This document shows positions 16,165-31,159 of a stretch of 62,068 nt of DNA, piece after piece. The stretch is taken from the NCBI GenBank assembly GCA_900101355.1, contig FMUV01000011.1, positions 1 through 62,068 on the forward strand. Direction: 5' to 3'. Numbering within the stretch: position 1 is the stretch's first letter; each line of letters begins with the position of its first letter. The DNA comes from Ruminococcus sp. YE282. Its GTDB lineage: Bacteria; Bacillota; Clostridia; Oscillospirales; Acutalibacteraceae. A program made the translations under genes and the position numbers. Under the pieces are notes generated by a model. The model had not been told where the DNA came from. It did no database searches and worked only from the letters and a program-made list of their open reading frames with translations.

Positions 16165-17289
16165 ATGGACGGAATTGAACAAATGCTTAATATTCCCACA
16201 ATAAGCGACACAACAAATTTTTGGATGGTAAGAACAAAACGCGGATTCTTTTTTGACGAATTTCTTAAAGAGGAATACATAGCCATAGGCTGGAATCTTG
16301 TGCGAAAAGCTATGATAAGCGATGAGCTTTCCCCTACTCAATCCAAAGAGCTGAAAACTTCCTTAAAAAAAATATATGATGAGAGCAAGGCTGGAACTGC
16401 ATTAAATAAATGTATCCGCTTTTGCTGTGAATTAAAAGCAGGCGATATTGCGGTTATTGTTGACAATGACCGCATAGCATTTGCAACTATCGGTGAATAC
16501 TATGAGGAAAACTCGCCTGACCTGACGATTGAACACGAAAAAGAAGTCAGCAAGGAAATTGAAAAAGCAAATAAATACGTTGACTCGTTTAAGTGTCCCT
16601 ACATAAAAAGAAGAAAAATTTCTTTAATCAAGGTGTTGGGTGAAAACGACACCGTGAGTCCGTATCTTGAAAGTGCCATTGCAAAGAACTGGCACAGCCT
16701 CAGCGACCTCAACGACTATGATGAATTGGTACTGAGCAACTGTTATGATACTTTCATTTACAAAGGAAAGTTAACCGTTACATTCCGAGTAAACAAAAAG
16801 CAGGATATAAATGTTCTTGACTTAACCAATTTTGTCCTGTGCTCTGCAAGGTTACTGTCAAACGACCACCCGGAAAATGTTCACGTTAAAACTGCGCTTC
16901 ACTCTCCCGGTGATGTTATACTTCAAATTTGGAACACTCTTCAGGCAAGCGCATTGCCGCTCTTAGTGTGCTATATGGCTGTGTTTGGCGGAAAAATCGG
17001 TAAATGCGAGTTTAATTCATTGCTCAGCACAATTAAAGGATTGATTAATTCAAAATATGATAAAGAGAAAAAGAATATTGAATTAAGAAAGCTCTCAGCC
17101 GAGGCGGATTTGGCTGAACAGGAGGCACTTGAAAAGAAGCTGAAAAACATTGAAAAGTCCCGTGCACTTAACATTTCCACTGCCGAATTCTGCGTAAAAC
17201 CGTTAGTCAGCGCAGCCGAAAGCCTTGAAATCAAACCCGATGATTCCACAATCATTGATATTAAAAATGTTCTTGAATCGGCAGAATAA
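16165..17289 (+). CDS. uncharacterised protein with EVE-like N-terminus
   Basis: I cannot name this 374-residue soluble protein. Residues about 15-130 (FWMVRTKRGFFFDEF, EEYIAIGW, GDIAVIVDNDRIAFATIGEY) resemble the EVE/Mrr N-terminal-like modules found in restriction-associated proteins. The middle (about 185-290) is a mixed alpha/beta region and the C-terminus (about 300-345) is a charged coiled coil rich in Lys/Glu. It follows the orphan kinase and is closed by a strong terminator, so the two may form one transcript. The EVE-like comparison is tentative. Confidence 0.6.
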   Translation: MDGIEQMLNIPTISDTTNFWMVRTKRGFFFDEFLKEEYIAIGWNLVRKAMISDELSPTQSKELKTSLKKIYDESKAGTALNKCIRFCCELKAGDIAVIVDNDRIAFATIGEYYEENSPDLTIEHEKEVSKEIEKANKYVDSFKCPYIKRRKISLIKVLGENDTVSPYLESAIAKNWHSLSDLNDYDELVLSNCYDTFIYKGKLTVTFRVNKKQDINVLDLTNFVLCSARLLSNDHPENVHVKTALHSPGDVILQIWNTLQASALPLLVCYMAVFGGKIGKCEFNSLLSTIKGLINSKYDKEKKNIELRKLSAEADLAEQEALEKKLKNIEKSRALNISTAEFCVKPLVSAAESLEIKPDDSTIIDIKNVLESAE

Positions 17290-17324
17290 AACGGAAACAT
17301 AGCGAATAATTCTTTGTAACACAA

Positions 17325-17359
17325 AACGACCACCCACTTACGGATGGTCGTTGTTTTTT
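17325..17359 (+). terminator. intrinsic terminator
   Basis: Arms AACGACCA (17325-17332) and TGGTCGTT (17345-17352) followed by GTTTTTTATT, 36 bases after the EVE-like gene. Confidence 0.85.
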
Positions 17360-17505
17360 ATTGAAAATACGCTCTGAATAAAGCTTGCTACGAACTGCAA
17401 ACAGTAAAAAAGTTAGCCCCAAGAAATTCAATATGGGATTATAACTCCTGCCAAAATCCTGATGTATTCCCTATCGCCTTAGAGGCGATAATTATCAGAA
17501 CTTAG
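17360..17505 (-). repeat. intergenic repeat element copy A
   Basis: Read on the minus strand this starts with GATATATAACCTAAGTTCTG, a hairpin ATCGCCT-CTA-AGGCGAT, then TTGGCAGGAGTTATAATCCC and a stem CCCA...TGGG followed by TTTTTT. GGCAGGAGTTA and TTGAAT recur in copy B. It lies between two convergent genes, so it is not an ordinary leader. Confidence 0.55.
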
Positions 17506-17506
17506 G

Positions 17507-18646
17507 TTATATATCAATATCCATATCAATTTTCAGCGAAAAGTCGGGATAATGACTTTGAATTTCATTGTAAATATGTGAATACATTTTATCTCTGTCG
17601 TTGGAGTCGTAATCAATAATTATATCAAAGCAAATTGATTTTTCTTTTAAATTCACATAGAAACCATGGATTTGAAGCACATTGTCGTGTGACATTACAA
17701 TATGAGAAATATCGGTTCTCATCTTCTTTATCTCATCATTGGTCGTATTCATCGAATAAATTCCGATGCTTGCAAGTATAACCCCGTGCTTTTTATAAAC
17801 TTTGTCGGCAATCCGCCTCTCCATTGTATCAATTTCATCTGCAGTCATAACGTCGGGAATTTCAACGTTGACCGAGCCTATGTAATTGTCGGTTCCGTAG
17901 CAATGCAAAATCAAATCATATGCGCCGAAAACGCAGTCATCCTCGCAAATGGTCTGCTTAATTTCTGACAAAAGATCCCTGCTTATGCGCTTGCCCAAAA
18001 TTTCATTAAGAGTGCTTTTCATCAGTTTGTAGCCGGGTCTGATTACAAATGCGGAAATTACAATGCCAAGATATGCCTCAAGGCAAACCCCTGTCAGCAA
18101 ATATATTATAGCCGACAAAAGAACCGAAGCAGAAATAACGGCGTCAAACAGGGCGTCTATGCCTGAAGCGGTGAGTGTGGTTGAATTTACCTTTTTGCCG
18201 TTTCTCTGCACGAACAATCCAAGGATTATTTTTACAATAACAGCAGAAGTGACAACTATTAAAGTCATAGGTGAGTAATCGGGCTGCACAGGGTTAAATA
18301 TCTTTTTGACGGATTCAACAAACGCCGTAAATCCCGCATAAAGAACAATTGCGGCAACCATCATTGCGCTTATGTACTCTATTCTTCCGTGACCGAGCGG
18401 GTGCCCCTTGTCGGGCATTCTGCCGGCAAGTTTTGCCCCCACAATCGTTATAAGAGAGGAAAGCACATCACTCAGGTTGTTGACTGCATCAAGAACGATT
18501 GCAATTGAGTTTGACAGCAATCCTACCGCCGATTTAAAAACCACAAGCAAAACATTTGTAACAATGCCGACAATGCTGGTGCGAACTATTACCTTTTCTC
18601 TGCTGAACTGCGGAGTGACTATGTCGGTTGTTTTCTTGTCAGCCAT
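17507..18646 (-). CDS. cation diffusion facilitator family transporter
   Basis: A 379-residue CDF (SLC30-type) metal efflux protein. Six transmembrane segments lie in residues about 20-220, with the metal-site motifs DAVNNLSDVLSS and KGHPLGHGRIEYIS. The C-terminal cytoplasmic part (about 225-375) is a ferredoxin-like dimerisation domain, longer than usual. The exact metal (Zn, Fe, Mn or Co) cannot be told. ATG 18646 is preceded by GAGGCG. The leader holds a hairpin (plus 18699-18742). Confidence 0.92.
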   Translation of the reverse strand: MADKKTTDIVTPQFSREKVIVRTSIVGIVTNVLLVVFKSAVGLLSNSIAIVLDAVNNLSDVLSSLITIVGAKLAGRMPDKGHPLGHGRIEYISAMMVAAIVLYAGFTAFVESVKKIFNPVQPDYSPMTLIVVTSAVIVKIILGLFVQRNGKKVNSTTLTASGIDALFDAVISASVLLSAIIYLLTGVCLEAYLGIVISAFVIRPGYKLMKSTLNEILGKRISRDLLSEIKQTICEDDCVFGAYDLILHCYGTDNYIGSVNVEIPDVMTADEIDTMERRIADKVYKKHGVILASIGIYSMNTTNDEIKKMRTDISHIVMSHDNVLQIHGFYVNLKEKSICFDIIIDYDSNDRDKMYSHIYNEIQSHYPDFSLKIDMDIDI

Positions 18647-18761
18647 ATTAAACGCCTCACAAACAAAATTATATTAACTAATGATTAATCTAAGTGTAAT
18701 ATTTCGCAAGCTCTGTTCCCTGCTAATAAAGAAGAGCTTTGCTTAAATTTAAAAAAATGCA

Positions 18762-18823
18762 GAGAACGGGTGAAAGTTTTAATCCAAACATCATACATAT
18801 TCAGAAACTGTCAAGCCGTTCTC
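18762..18823 (-). terminator. long-loop inverted repeat, probable terminator of the M18 operon
   Basis: Arms GAGAACGG (18762-18769) and CCGTTCTC (18816-18823), extended by TGC/GCA, followed on the minus strand by ATTTTTTTAAATTT. The loop is 46 bases and may hold a second stem. A further hairpin (18699-18742, arms around AGCTCT/AGAGCT) lies in the leader of the cation transporter. Confidence 0.55.
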
Positions 18824-18876
18824 CGCAAATCATTTATTGAATTGACAAACACATTATAAAGCACAAAGTTTATTAA

Positions 18877-20289
18877 TTACTTCTTTTCATCAAAGAAAGC
18901 AAAGAATGCTTTGTATGCCATATAAACGTCGGTTTTGGATATAATTTCAAACGGAGCGTGCATTGAAAGCACAGGAACGCCAAGGTCAACAACATCAACA
19001 TTCATATTTGCAACATACTTTGCAATTGTTCCGCCGCCGCCAAGGTCAACCCTGCCAAGCTCGCCAATCTGCCACAAAATGTGATTGCTCTCAAGCAATG
19101 AACGGACTTTGCCCATATACTCTGCCGAAGCGTCCGATGTGTCATATTTTCCGCCGTGACCTGTATATTTAGAGATTACCACACCGTTGTTCAGGTATGA
19201 GCAGTTTCTTGCCTCAAACGCAGAAGCATAGGTTGGGTCAAATGCGGCATTTACATCGGCAGAAAGGCAAGTACTCTTTGACAATGCCCTGTATCCCTCA
19301 ACGCCGTCTTGACTTGCAAGGTCATAGATAAAGTAACGTAAAAAGTCACTCTGCATACCTGTATTACCGTCGCTTCCGATTTCTTCTTTGTCGGTAAGAT
19401 AGGTAACGCAGGTGCTCTCGGGTGTTTCAACGTCAATAGCTGCCATAAGTGCAGGATATGCACAAACCTTGTCGTCGTGACCGTAACCGCCGATAAGACT
19501 TGAATCAAAGCCAACGTCTCTTGTTTTAAATGCAGGAATAAGGCAAAGCTCTGCCGAAAGGAAATCGCCCTCGGTAATTCCGTACTTTTTGTTGAGGATA
19601 TTCATCACATTTAATTTTACAAGGTCTTTTTCATTATCTTCGGTATCATATGGACGTGAGCCGACAAGAACGTTTAAATCTTCGCCTGTAAATGCCTTTG
19701 CCATCGGCTTGGTAACCTGTTCCTGGGCAAGGTGCGGAAGAATATCGCTTATGCAGAAGCAGGACTCATCCTCGCTGTCGCCCCAGCTAACGTTGATAAC
19801 CGTACCGTCAAGCTTTATAATTGAGCCGTGAAGTGCAAGCGGAATTGTTGTCCATTGATATTTCTTAAGACCTCCATAATAATGGGTCTTAAAAAGAGCC
19901 AGGTTGTTTGATTCATAAAGCGGGTTGGGCTTTAAGTCAATTCTTGGTGAGTCAATGTGTGCAATTGCAAGTCTTGCGCCGTTCTTTACGCCGTTTTTTC
20001 CGATTACGGCAAGAGCAAGTGCCTTTCCACGGTTGCTGTAATAAACTTTGTCGCCTGCCTTGTAGCTTGCTTCGGGGGCATATTCAACAAATCCTGCTTT
20101 TTTTACAAGTTCAATTGAATAGCGAACCGCTTCACGCTCAATCGGTGAATTGTTAAGAAATTTTTTGTAACCTACGCAAAAGTCATCAGCCTTGGCAATA
20201 TCTTCTTTTGAAAGTGATTTTACGCCTTCCGGCTCTTTCATCATAATTTGTTCTTTAAGTTCTGCTGTTTTTGATTTTTCTTCAGCCAT
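18877..20289 (-). CDS. M18 family aminopeptidase
   Basis: A 470-residue metallo-aminopeptidase of the M18 (aspartyl/aminopeptidase I) family. All expected zinc-site motifs are visible in order: AIAHIDSPRIDLKP, GYGHDDKVCAYPAL, DKEEIGSDGNTG, LSADVNAAFDP and SMHAPFE. No signal peptide; a cytoplasmic peptidase forming a large oligomer is expected. ATG 20289 follows GAAAGGAAG. It ends a run of housekeeping genes, 29 bases after the lytic transglycosylase gene. Confidence 0.95.
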   Translation of the reverse strand: MAEEKSKTAELKEQIMMKEPEGVKSLSKEDIAKADDFCVGYKKFLNNSPIEREAVRYSIELVKKAGFVEYAPEASYKAGDKVYYSNRGKALALAVIGKNGVKNGARLAIAHIDSPRIDLKPNPLYESNNLALFKTHYYGGLKKYQWTTIPLALHGSIIKLDGTVINVSWGDSEDESCFCISDILPHLAQEQVTKPMAKAFTGEDLNVLVGSRPYDTEDNEKDLVKLNVMNILNKKYGITEGDFLSAELCLIPAFKTRDVGFDSSLIGGYGHDDKVCAYPALMAAIDVETPESTCVTYLTDKEEIGSDGNTGMQSDFLRYFIYDLASQDGVEGYRALSKSTCLSADVNAAFDPTYASAFEARNCSYLNNGVVISKYTGHGGKYDTSDASAEYMGKVRSLLESNHILWQIGELGRVDLGGGGTIAKYVANMNVDVVDLGVPVLSMHAPFEIISKTDVYMAYKAFFAFFDEKK

Positions 20290-20318
20290 TATAATCTTCC
20301 TTTCGCATTTTGATTATT

Positions 20319-20921
20319 TTATGAATAATACAATTCGATATACATATTTTTTGCTTCTTCAACCTTATCAACATAATCGCTGGTTTCAGGATAAGGAATT
20401 GAATATAACGTTTTTCCGTCGTTGCTGTAATCGCTGTCACCAAGCCAGTCGCTTACAACAAATCCGGCATTATAAGCGGCAATGGCACATCTTTCGTCAT
20501 CATATACATCATAGAAATATCTCAAAAGATAGCTTCCGTAATCAATGCAAATTGCCGGGTCAAACAAATCGTCCGCCGTATATTGTCCGGTTGTTCCCCG
20601 TCTTTCCATAAGCCATTCAAACGATGACGGCATAACCTGCATAATTCCGCGTGCCCCTGCTGTTGACACTGCGTTGGGGTCAAATGCACTTTCGGTGCGT
20701 ATTATCGCATAAATTAAGGCCGGGTCAAGATTGTAATCACTTGCCGCCTTTTCAACGTAATCGCTGTAATCTTCGGGATAACTGGTTTTCTTAAAATTGT
20801 CAGTTGTGTTTTTTTGAAAACTCACTACAAAAATTGCTATCGCACCGATAAATACAAACACAACTATTATCCACACAAGTAGATTTTTTGAATTTTTAGA
20901 AGAATCATTGCTGTCTGCCAT
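20319..20921 (-). CDS. membrane-anchored lytic transglycosylase (SLT domain)
   Basis: The 200-residue protein has one N-terminal membrane helix (residues about 13-33) and an SLT/GEWL domain with the catalytic Glu in AIIRTESAFDP, then GARGIMQVMP and AIAAYNAG. It should cleave peptidoglycan glycan strands on the outer face of the membrane. I chose ATG 20921, preceded by GAGGTG; a reading from 20939 overlaps coaE and lacks a ribosome site. It sits directly after coaE. Confidence 0.92.
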   Translation of the reverse strand: MADSNDSSKNSKNLLVWIIVVFVFIGAIAIFVVSFQKNTTDNFKKTSYPEDYSDYVEKAASDYNLDPALIYAIIRTESAFDPNAVSTAGARGIMQVMPSSFEWLMERRGTTGQYTADDLFDPAICIDYGSYLLRYFYDVYDDERCAIAAYNAGFVVSDWLGDSDYSNDGKTLYSIPYPETSDYVDKVEEAKNMYIELYYS

Positions 20922-20926
20922 CAATA

Positions 20927-21532
20927 TCACCTCGGACAAATTTGTTTTAAAACCGTTTCGGCTGCAAGCGTCAAATCGTTTAAACCCTTATTATTTTCTA
21001 TTATATAATCAGAATTTTTTCTGAAGTATTCTTCGTTAAGCTGAGCGTTAATCCTCGCTTCGGCAGCTTCGGGAGCAATTCCGTCACGACTGCAAATTCT
21101 TTGCATACGGACGCTTTTTTCAGCAACAACACTGACAATAACATCACAAATCAAGTCCGAGTTACTCTCAAAAAGCTGGGGTGCGTCATATGCTACTGTT
21201 TCTGTTCCTTTGGCAATTTCAGATTTAATCTGCAAAAGCAATTCATACATAACAAACGGATGCACAATTGAATTTAGAAGCGCCAAATTTTCTTTTGAAG
21301 AAAACGCAGCTTTTGCAAGCCGAGGTCTGTTGGGAGTTCCGTCTAAATTAAGGACCTCATTGCCGAATGCGGCAGCCAATGTTTTTGGACAAACGGAAGC
21401 ACTGCTGTAAATCTTATGTACAATGCTGTCAGCGTCAATAATCTTAATATTATACTCTGCAAACAATTTCGCAACCGTGCTTTTGCCTGCGCCTGTCTGC
21501 CCCGTCAAACCTATTATCTTACACTTTTTCAA
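20927..21532 (-). CDS. coaE: dephospho-CoA kinase
   Basis: A 201-residue kinase for the last step of CoA synthesis, with the P-loop GLTGQTGAGKSTVAKLF and the VVAYDAPQLFES region. The start is probably TTG 21532, with GAGGTGG six bases upstream, inside the end of tsaC (14-base overlap). The longer in-frame reading to 21646 would add 38 residues from the tsaC sequence and is unlikely. Confidence 0.93.
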   Translation of the reverse strand: MKKCKIIGLTGQTGAGKSTVAKLFAEYNIKIIDADSIVHKIYSSASVCPKTLAAAFGNEVLNLDGTPNRPRLAKAAFSSKENLALLNSIVHPFVMYELLLQIKSEIAKGTETVAYDAPQLFESNSDLICDVIVSVVAEKSVRMQRICSRDGIAPEAAEARINAQLNEEYFRKNSDYIIENNKGLNDLTLAAETVLKQICPR

Positions 21533-22562
21533 GGTCAACCACCTCAAATCCTGCGGCTCTGATAAGTCGGTTATAAACTGCCATTCCAACGCCTTCGGTA
21601 GACGGCAGCCTTGAGTATGCGGTGTTGATTTTTCCGCTTTCGTCAATTTTTCTCAGCTCGTCAAAAAGGTTGTGAGCCTGAGAAATATAATCATTTCGCT
21701 TTCCAAGCGTAAACGTCTTGACTTTAAGGCTCGGAATGTCCTCATCACAGCAAAGCGCCGCTACATTCTCTGCGGCGTGCGAGTTTACATAATCAATATA
21801 CTCATCATCACTGCATTTAAGAAGTATTACATTTGCCTTTGGAGCATAATGCTTATACTTCATTCCCGGGCTTGCCGCCTTTGCGCCGTTTGCAAGCTTA
21901 TGCAGCACGGCGTTGTCAACTTCGACTTCGCCCAATACATCTTTTAACATCTCAACGGTTATTCCGCCCGGTCTTAACACTCGGGAAACTTCCCCTGCCA
22001 AGGTAATTACCGTGCTTTCAAGTCCTACGCTGCACGCTCCGCCGTCAAACACAGCCTCAATTCTTCCGTTCATATCATTCATAACGTGTTCGGCTGTTGT
22101 CGGACTTGGCGAACCCGAAAGGTTTGCGGACGGCGCCGCAAGCGGTATATCAGCCGCCTTGATTATCGCCTGAGCTGCGGGGTGGCTTGGAAAACGCACT
22201 GCAACAGTGTCCAAGCCTGCCGACACTTCATCGGGAATTATGTCTGATTTTTTCATTATCATTGTGAGCGGTCCCGGCCAAAAAGCCTTGGCAAGTTTTT
22301 TTGCATTTTCGGGAATTTCACGCACAAGATTAAAACGTTCTATATCATTAAAATCAGCGATATGTACAATTAACGGATTGTCCATCGGTCTGCCTTTTGC
22401 GGCGAATATTTTCGCAACCGCTTTGCCGTTGAGCGCATTTGCCGCAAGGCCATAAACCGTTTCGGTCGGAATGCCGACAAGACCGCCGTTTTTAAGAATT
22501 TCGGCGGCTTTATTAATATTTTCGGCAGTATTTGTTAGTAAAAGTGTTTTCAAAAGTTTCAC
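21519..22562 (-). CDS. tsaC: L-threonylcarbamoyladenylate synthase
   Basis: The 347-residue Sua5-type enzyme forms threonylcarbamoyl-AMP for the t6A37 modification of tRNA. The YrdC domain (GGLVGIPTETVYGLAANA, KIFAAKGRPMDNPLIVHI, AAPSANLSGSPSPT) is followed by the Sua5 C-terminal domain (SPGMKYKHYAP). The start is GTG 22562 or TTG 22553; both lie 3-12 bases after the prfA stop, and the ribosome site GGTGA fits the TTG slightly better. Confidence 0.94.
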   Translation of the reverse strand: MKLLKTLLLTNTAENINKAAEILKNGGLVGIPTETVYGLAANALNGKAVAKIFAAKGRPMDNPLIVHIADFNDIERFNLVREIPENAKKLAKAFWPGPLTMIMKKSDIIPDEVSAGLDTVAVRFPSHPAAQAIIKAADIPLAAPSANLSGSPSPTTAEHVMNDMNGRIEAVFDGGACSVGLESTVITLAGEVSRVLRPGGITVEMLKDVLGEVEVDNAVLHKLANGAKAASPGMKYKHYAPKANVILLKCSDDEYIDYVNSHAAENVAALCCDEDIPSLKVKTFTLGKRNDYISQAHNLFDELRKIDESGKINTAYSRLPSTEGVGMAVYNRLIRAAGFEVVDLEKV

Positions 22563-22566
22563 CCGA

Positions 22567-23640
22567 TTACTGAGTCATATTTTCTTTTAGCTTTTCGGCA
22601 CGTTCAGCCGTTATCAAAGCGTCTATAACTTCGTCCAAATTACCGTTCAGAATATCTTCAAGCTTATATAGGGTAAGACCTATTCTGTGGTCGGTCAGTC
22701 TGCCCTGGGGATAATTATAGGTACGAATACGCTCGCTTCTGTCGCCCGTTCCCACCTGAGATTTTCTGTCAGCTGCAATCTCGCTCGCCTGCTTATCCTG
22801 CTTTTCTTTAAGAAGACGGCTTTTAAGGACTTTGAGCGCCTTGTCCTTGTTCTTATACTGGCTGCGCTCGTCCTGACACTCAACCACCGTTCCTGTCGGA
22901 ATATGGGTAATTCTGATTGCCGAACTTGTTTTGTTTATGTGCTGACCGCCGGCACCGCTTGAACGGAAGGTATCGATTTTCAAATCATTTGGGTCAATTT
23001 CAAGCTCAACGTCCTCAGCCTCCGGCAGTACGGCAACCGTAGTTGTTGAGGTATGCACTCTGCCCTGACTTTCGGTTTCGGGAACACGCTGAACTCGGTG
23101 AACGCCGCTCTCATACTTAAAACGAGAGTATGCGCCCTCTCCCTCAACCATAAATGAAATTTCTTTATATCCGCCAAGCTCAGTTTCGTTTGCATTCAGC
23201 ACTTCAACCTTAAAGTTATGCTTTTCGGCGTACATTGAGTACATTCTGAAAAGCACAGCACTGAACAGGGCGGATTCCTCGCCGCCTGCTCCGCCTCTTA
23301 TCTCAATAATAACGTTTCTCTCGTCATTCGGGTCTTTTGGCAAAAGCAAAATCTTTAGTTTTTCCGAGAGCTCTTCAATATTTGACTTGGCTTCGTCAAG
23401 TTCGGCTTGTGCAAGCTCTTTGAGTTCTTGATCCGAAGTCTCATTCAAAATTTCAAGGCTTTCCTGCTGTGAGGCAAGTGCCTTTTTGTAATCACGGTAA
23501 GTAAGCACGATTTCTTCAATCGACTTAATCTCTTTCATTGTTTTTTGATACTCGTCGGGATTTGCCGCAACAGACGGCTCATACAGCCTTTGGGAAAGCT
23601 CGCTGTATCTTTTGTCAAAAATCTCTATCTTTTCAAACAT
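22567..23640 (-). CDS. prfA: peptide chain release factor 1
   Basis: A 357-residue class I release factor reading UAA and UAG. It carries the GGQ motif in [17 protein letters not shown] and the PxT-type anticodon region ([16 protein letters not shown]). It lies in the run DUF951-prfA-tsaC-coaE with gaps of only a few bases. RF1 activity means the amber codon in galM at 58403 should normally terminate. Confidence 0.97.
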   Translation of the reverse strand: MFEKIEIFDKRYSELSQRLYEPSVAANPDEYQKTMKEIKSIEEIVLTYRDYKKALASQQESLEILNETSDQELKELAQAELDEAKSNIEELSEKLKILLLPKDPNDERNVIIEIRGGAGGEESALFSAVLFRMYSMYAEKHNFKVEVLNANETELGGYKEISFMVEGEGAYSRFKYESGVHRVQRVPETESQGRVHTSTTTVAVLPEAEDVELEIDPNDLKIDTFRSSGAGGQHINKTSSAIRITHIPTGTVVECQDERSQYKNKDKALKVLKSRLLKEKQDKQASEIAADRKSQVGTGDRSERIRTYNYPQGRLTDHRIGLTLYKLEDILNGNLDEVIDALITAERAEKLKENMTQ

Positions 23641-23649
23641 AATTTATCC

Positions 23650-23829
23650 TTAATCAATCAAGATTTTTTTGATGTTTTTCTCAATCTTATTACGCGGAGC
23701 CATAACTTCTCTGCCGCATTTTTCGCACTTTATTTTAAAGTCCATACCGATGCGCAAAATACGAAATGTTTTTCCGCCGCAGGGGTGCGGTTTTTTCATT
23801 TCAACACGGTCGCCCACGTTTACGTTCAA
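23650..23829 (-). CDS. DUF951 family protein
   Basis: A 59-residue protein of the DUF951 family, recognised by NVGDRVEMKKPHPCGGKTF and the CEKCGREVM pair. Members are often next to translation or ribosome genes; function is unknown. The start is probably TTG 23829, eight bases after GGAGG; GTG 23838 sits on the ribosome site. It begins the prfA operon. Confidence 0.85.
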   Translation of the reverse strand: MNVNVGDRVEMKKPHPCGGKTFRILRIGMDFKIKCEKCGREVMAPRNKIEKNIKKILID

Positions 23830-23869
23830 GCAAAACACCTCCGAAAGTTCAACACATTTTAATTATATT

Positions 23870-24031
23870 TAAATCGGAGCAACACTCTGCTTTGTCTAAA
23901 AAACAAGAGCCTGCAACCGATGCAAGCAGTGCAAAGGAGCCGCAATTTCTTGGGATTCAACGAAAGATTAACTCCTGCCGAAAGATTGTAATATTCTTCG
24001 CCTCTAAAGCAGAGGGTAAATCTGCACTTAA
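23870..24031 (-). repeat. intergenic repeat element copy B with its own promoter
   Basis: On the minus strand the element starts with TTAAGTGCAGATTTACCC, a hairpin CCTCT-GCTTT-AGAGG, then CTTTCGGCAGGAGTTAATC, GCTCCTTTGCACTGC, and ends with AAGCAGAGTGTTGCTCC. Several of these blocks recur in copies A, C and D. It lies between a good promoter and the DUF951 gene, so it may be a leader or a separate RNA. The rest of 24044-24182 shows nothing. Confidence 0.6.
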
Positions 24032-24037
24032 GATTAT

Positions 24038-24066
24038 ATTATACTACAAAAATCACCAAATATCAA
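24038..24066 (-). promoter_or_regulatory. promoter of element B and the prfA operon
   Basis: TTGATA (24066-24061), 17-bp spacer, TATAAT (24043-24038) on the minus strand. Confidence 0.75.
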
Positions 24067-24182
24067 CAGCGCAAAATGCGTAAAAAGTGTATTGATTTCA
24101 TATACCGTAAAATAATTAAGACATTGTTTTATATTTTTGATTTCATACTAATCTCAACTACAAGTCACACGCTGCAACAAAC

Positions 24183-24212
24183 AAAACGCCCCTCCGTTTT
24201 GGAGAGGCGTTT
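24183..24212 (-). terminator. terminator of the ANTAR-car-dapL operon
   Basis: Arms AAAACGCCCCTCC (24183-24195) and GGAGAGGCGTTT (24201-24212), with a T-rich tail on the minus strand. Confidence 0.85.
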
Positions 24213-24217
24213 GACCA

Positions 24218-25402
24218 TTAAAGGCTCTTTATAAGCTTCTTTAAACGTTCAACAGCTTCTATTGTGTTTTCTCTGTCGCCGAATGAGGTAAGACGGAAGT
24301 AGCCTGCGCCATTTTCGCCGAAGCCCTCGCCCGGAGTGCCGACAACATTAGCTTCTTTCAAAAGCAGGTCAAAGAATTCCCAGCTTCCCATATTATTGGG
24401 GCACTTTAACCAAACGTACGGTGAATTTTTGCCGCCTGTATAATAAATTCCGAGTTCATCAAGAGCAGAAGAAATAATTCTTGCGTTCTCCTGATAATAC
24501 TCAATATTTTTCTTAATCTGTTTCTGACCCTCTTCGCTGAATACAGCCGCAGCCGCACACTGTACAGGCCATGAAACGCCGTTAAACTTGGTTGCCTGAC
24601 GGCGATACCAAATTGAATACAGGTTGTGTCCATCACGCTCAAGCTCTTTCGGAATAATTGTATAGCCGCAACGTGTGCCTGTAAATCCTGCTGTCTTTGA
24701 AAGTGAGCATATCTCTATTGCGCACTTTCTTGCACCCTCAACGGCAAAGATTGAACGAGGCAAATCCTCGGTAATAAATGCTTCATAAGCACTGTCATAA
24801 AGAATAATCGCATCGTTTTTGTTTGCATAGTCAACCCAAGCCTTGAGCTGTTCGTAATTATATGCCGCACCGGTAGGATTGTTTGGAGAACAAAGGTAGA
24901 TTATGTCTGCCTTTACGCTGTCATCGGGCATAGCCGCAAATCCGTTTGATTCATCGGAAGAAGCATACACAATCTTTCTGCCGGCCATAATGTTGGAGTC
25001 AACATATACCGGATATACGGGGTCTGTAACAAGAACGGTGTTGTCTTTATCAAATATATCACCGATGTTGCCGCAATCGGATTTTGCACCGTCAGAAACA
25101 AAGATTTCATCGGCAGAAACAGTAACGCCAAAACCCTTGTAATAATTTGCAATAGCTTCTCTCAAAAACGCATAGCCCTCATAGTCGGGATAGCCCTTGA
25201 ATGTTTCTTTGTGGGCAAGGTCCTCTGCTCCCTTTTTCATAGCCTCTACTACAACAGGAGCAAGCGGCAATGTTACATCGCCGATGCCGAGCTTGATTAT
25301 CTTCTTATCCGGATTTGCCTTTGCAAATTCAGCTGTTTTTTTTGCAACGTCGGCAAACAAATAGTTTGGCACAAGGTTGTCGAAATTCTTATTTATCTTC
25401 AT
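24218..25402 (-). CDS. dapL: LL-diaminopimelate aminotransferase
   Basis: The 394-residue PLP enzyme converts tetrahydrodipicolinate to LL-diaminopimelate in one step, bypassing the succinylase and acetylase routes. Family signatures include IIKLGIGDVTLPL, VSDGAKSDCGNIGDIF, YLCSPNNPTGAAYNY and the PLP-lysine region SLSKTAGFTGTRCGY. ATG 25402 follows GAAAGGAA. It is the last gene of the operon; dapF, which acts next in the pathway, is fused to carB in the same operon. Confidence 0.96.
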   Translation of the reverse strand: MKINKNFDNLVPNYLFADVAKKTAEFAKANPDKKIIKLGIGDVTLPLAPVVVEAMKKGAEDLAHKETFKGYPDYEGYAFLREAIANYYKGFGVTVSADEIFVSDGAKSDCGNIGDIFDKDNTVLVTDPVYPVYVDSNIMAGRKIVYASSDESNGFAAMPDDSVKADIIYLCSPNNPTGAAYNYEQLKAWVDYANKNDAIILYDSAYEAFITEDLPRSIFAVEGARKCAIEICSLSKTAGFTGTRCGYTIIPKELERDGHNLYSIWYRRQATKFNGVSWPVQCAAAAVFSEEGQKQIKKNIEYYQENARIISSALDELGIYYTGGKNSPYVWLKCPNNMGSWEFFDLLLKEANVVGTPGEGFGENGAGYFRLTSFGDRENTIEAVERLKKLIKSL

Positions 25403-25439
25403 ATGCAAAATTCCTTTCAAAAAATTTCGTTACGCAAGT

Positions 25440-31123
<5,684 letters not shown>

Positions 31124-31159
31124 ACAATCATTCCTTATACAATATATTTCGGTTATGTA

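Noticed and set aside
18650..18760. Metal riboswitch (NiCo or yybP type) in front of the cation transporter
   Set aside because: A hairpin is present, but none of the conserved riboswitch sequences could be recognised.
23870..24031. 6S RNA, SRP RNA or known riboswitch at copy B
   Set aside because: None of the conserved core sequences of these families is present, and several copies within 20 kb are not expected for them.
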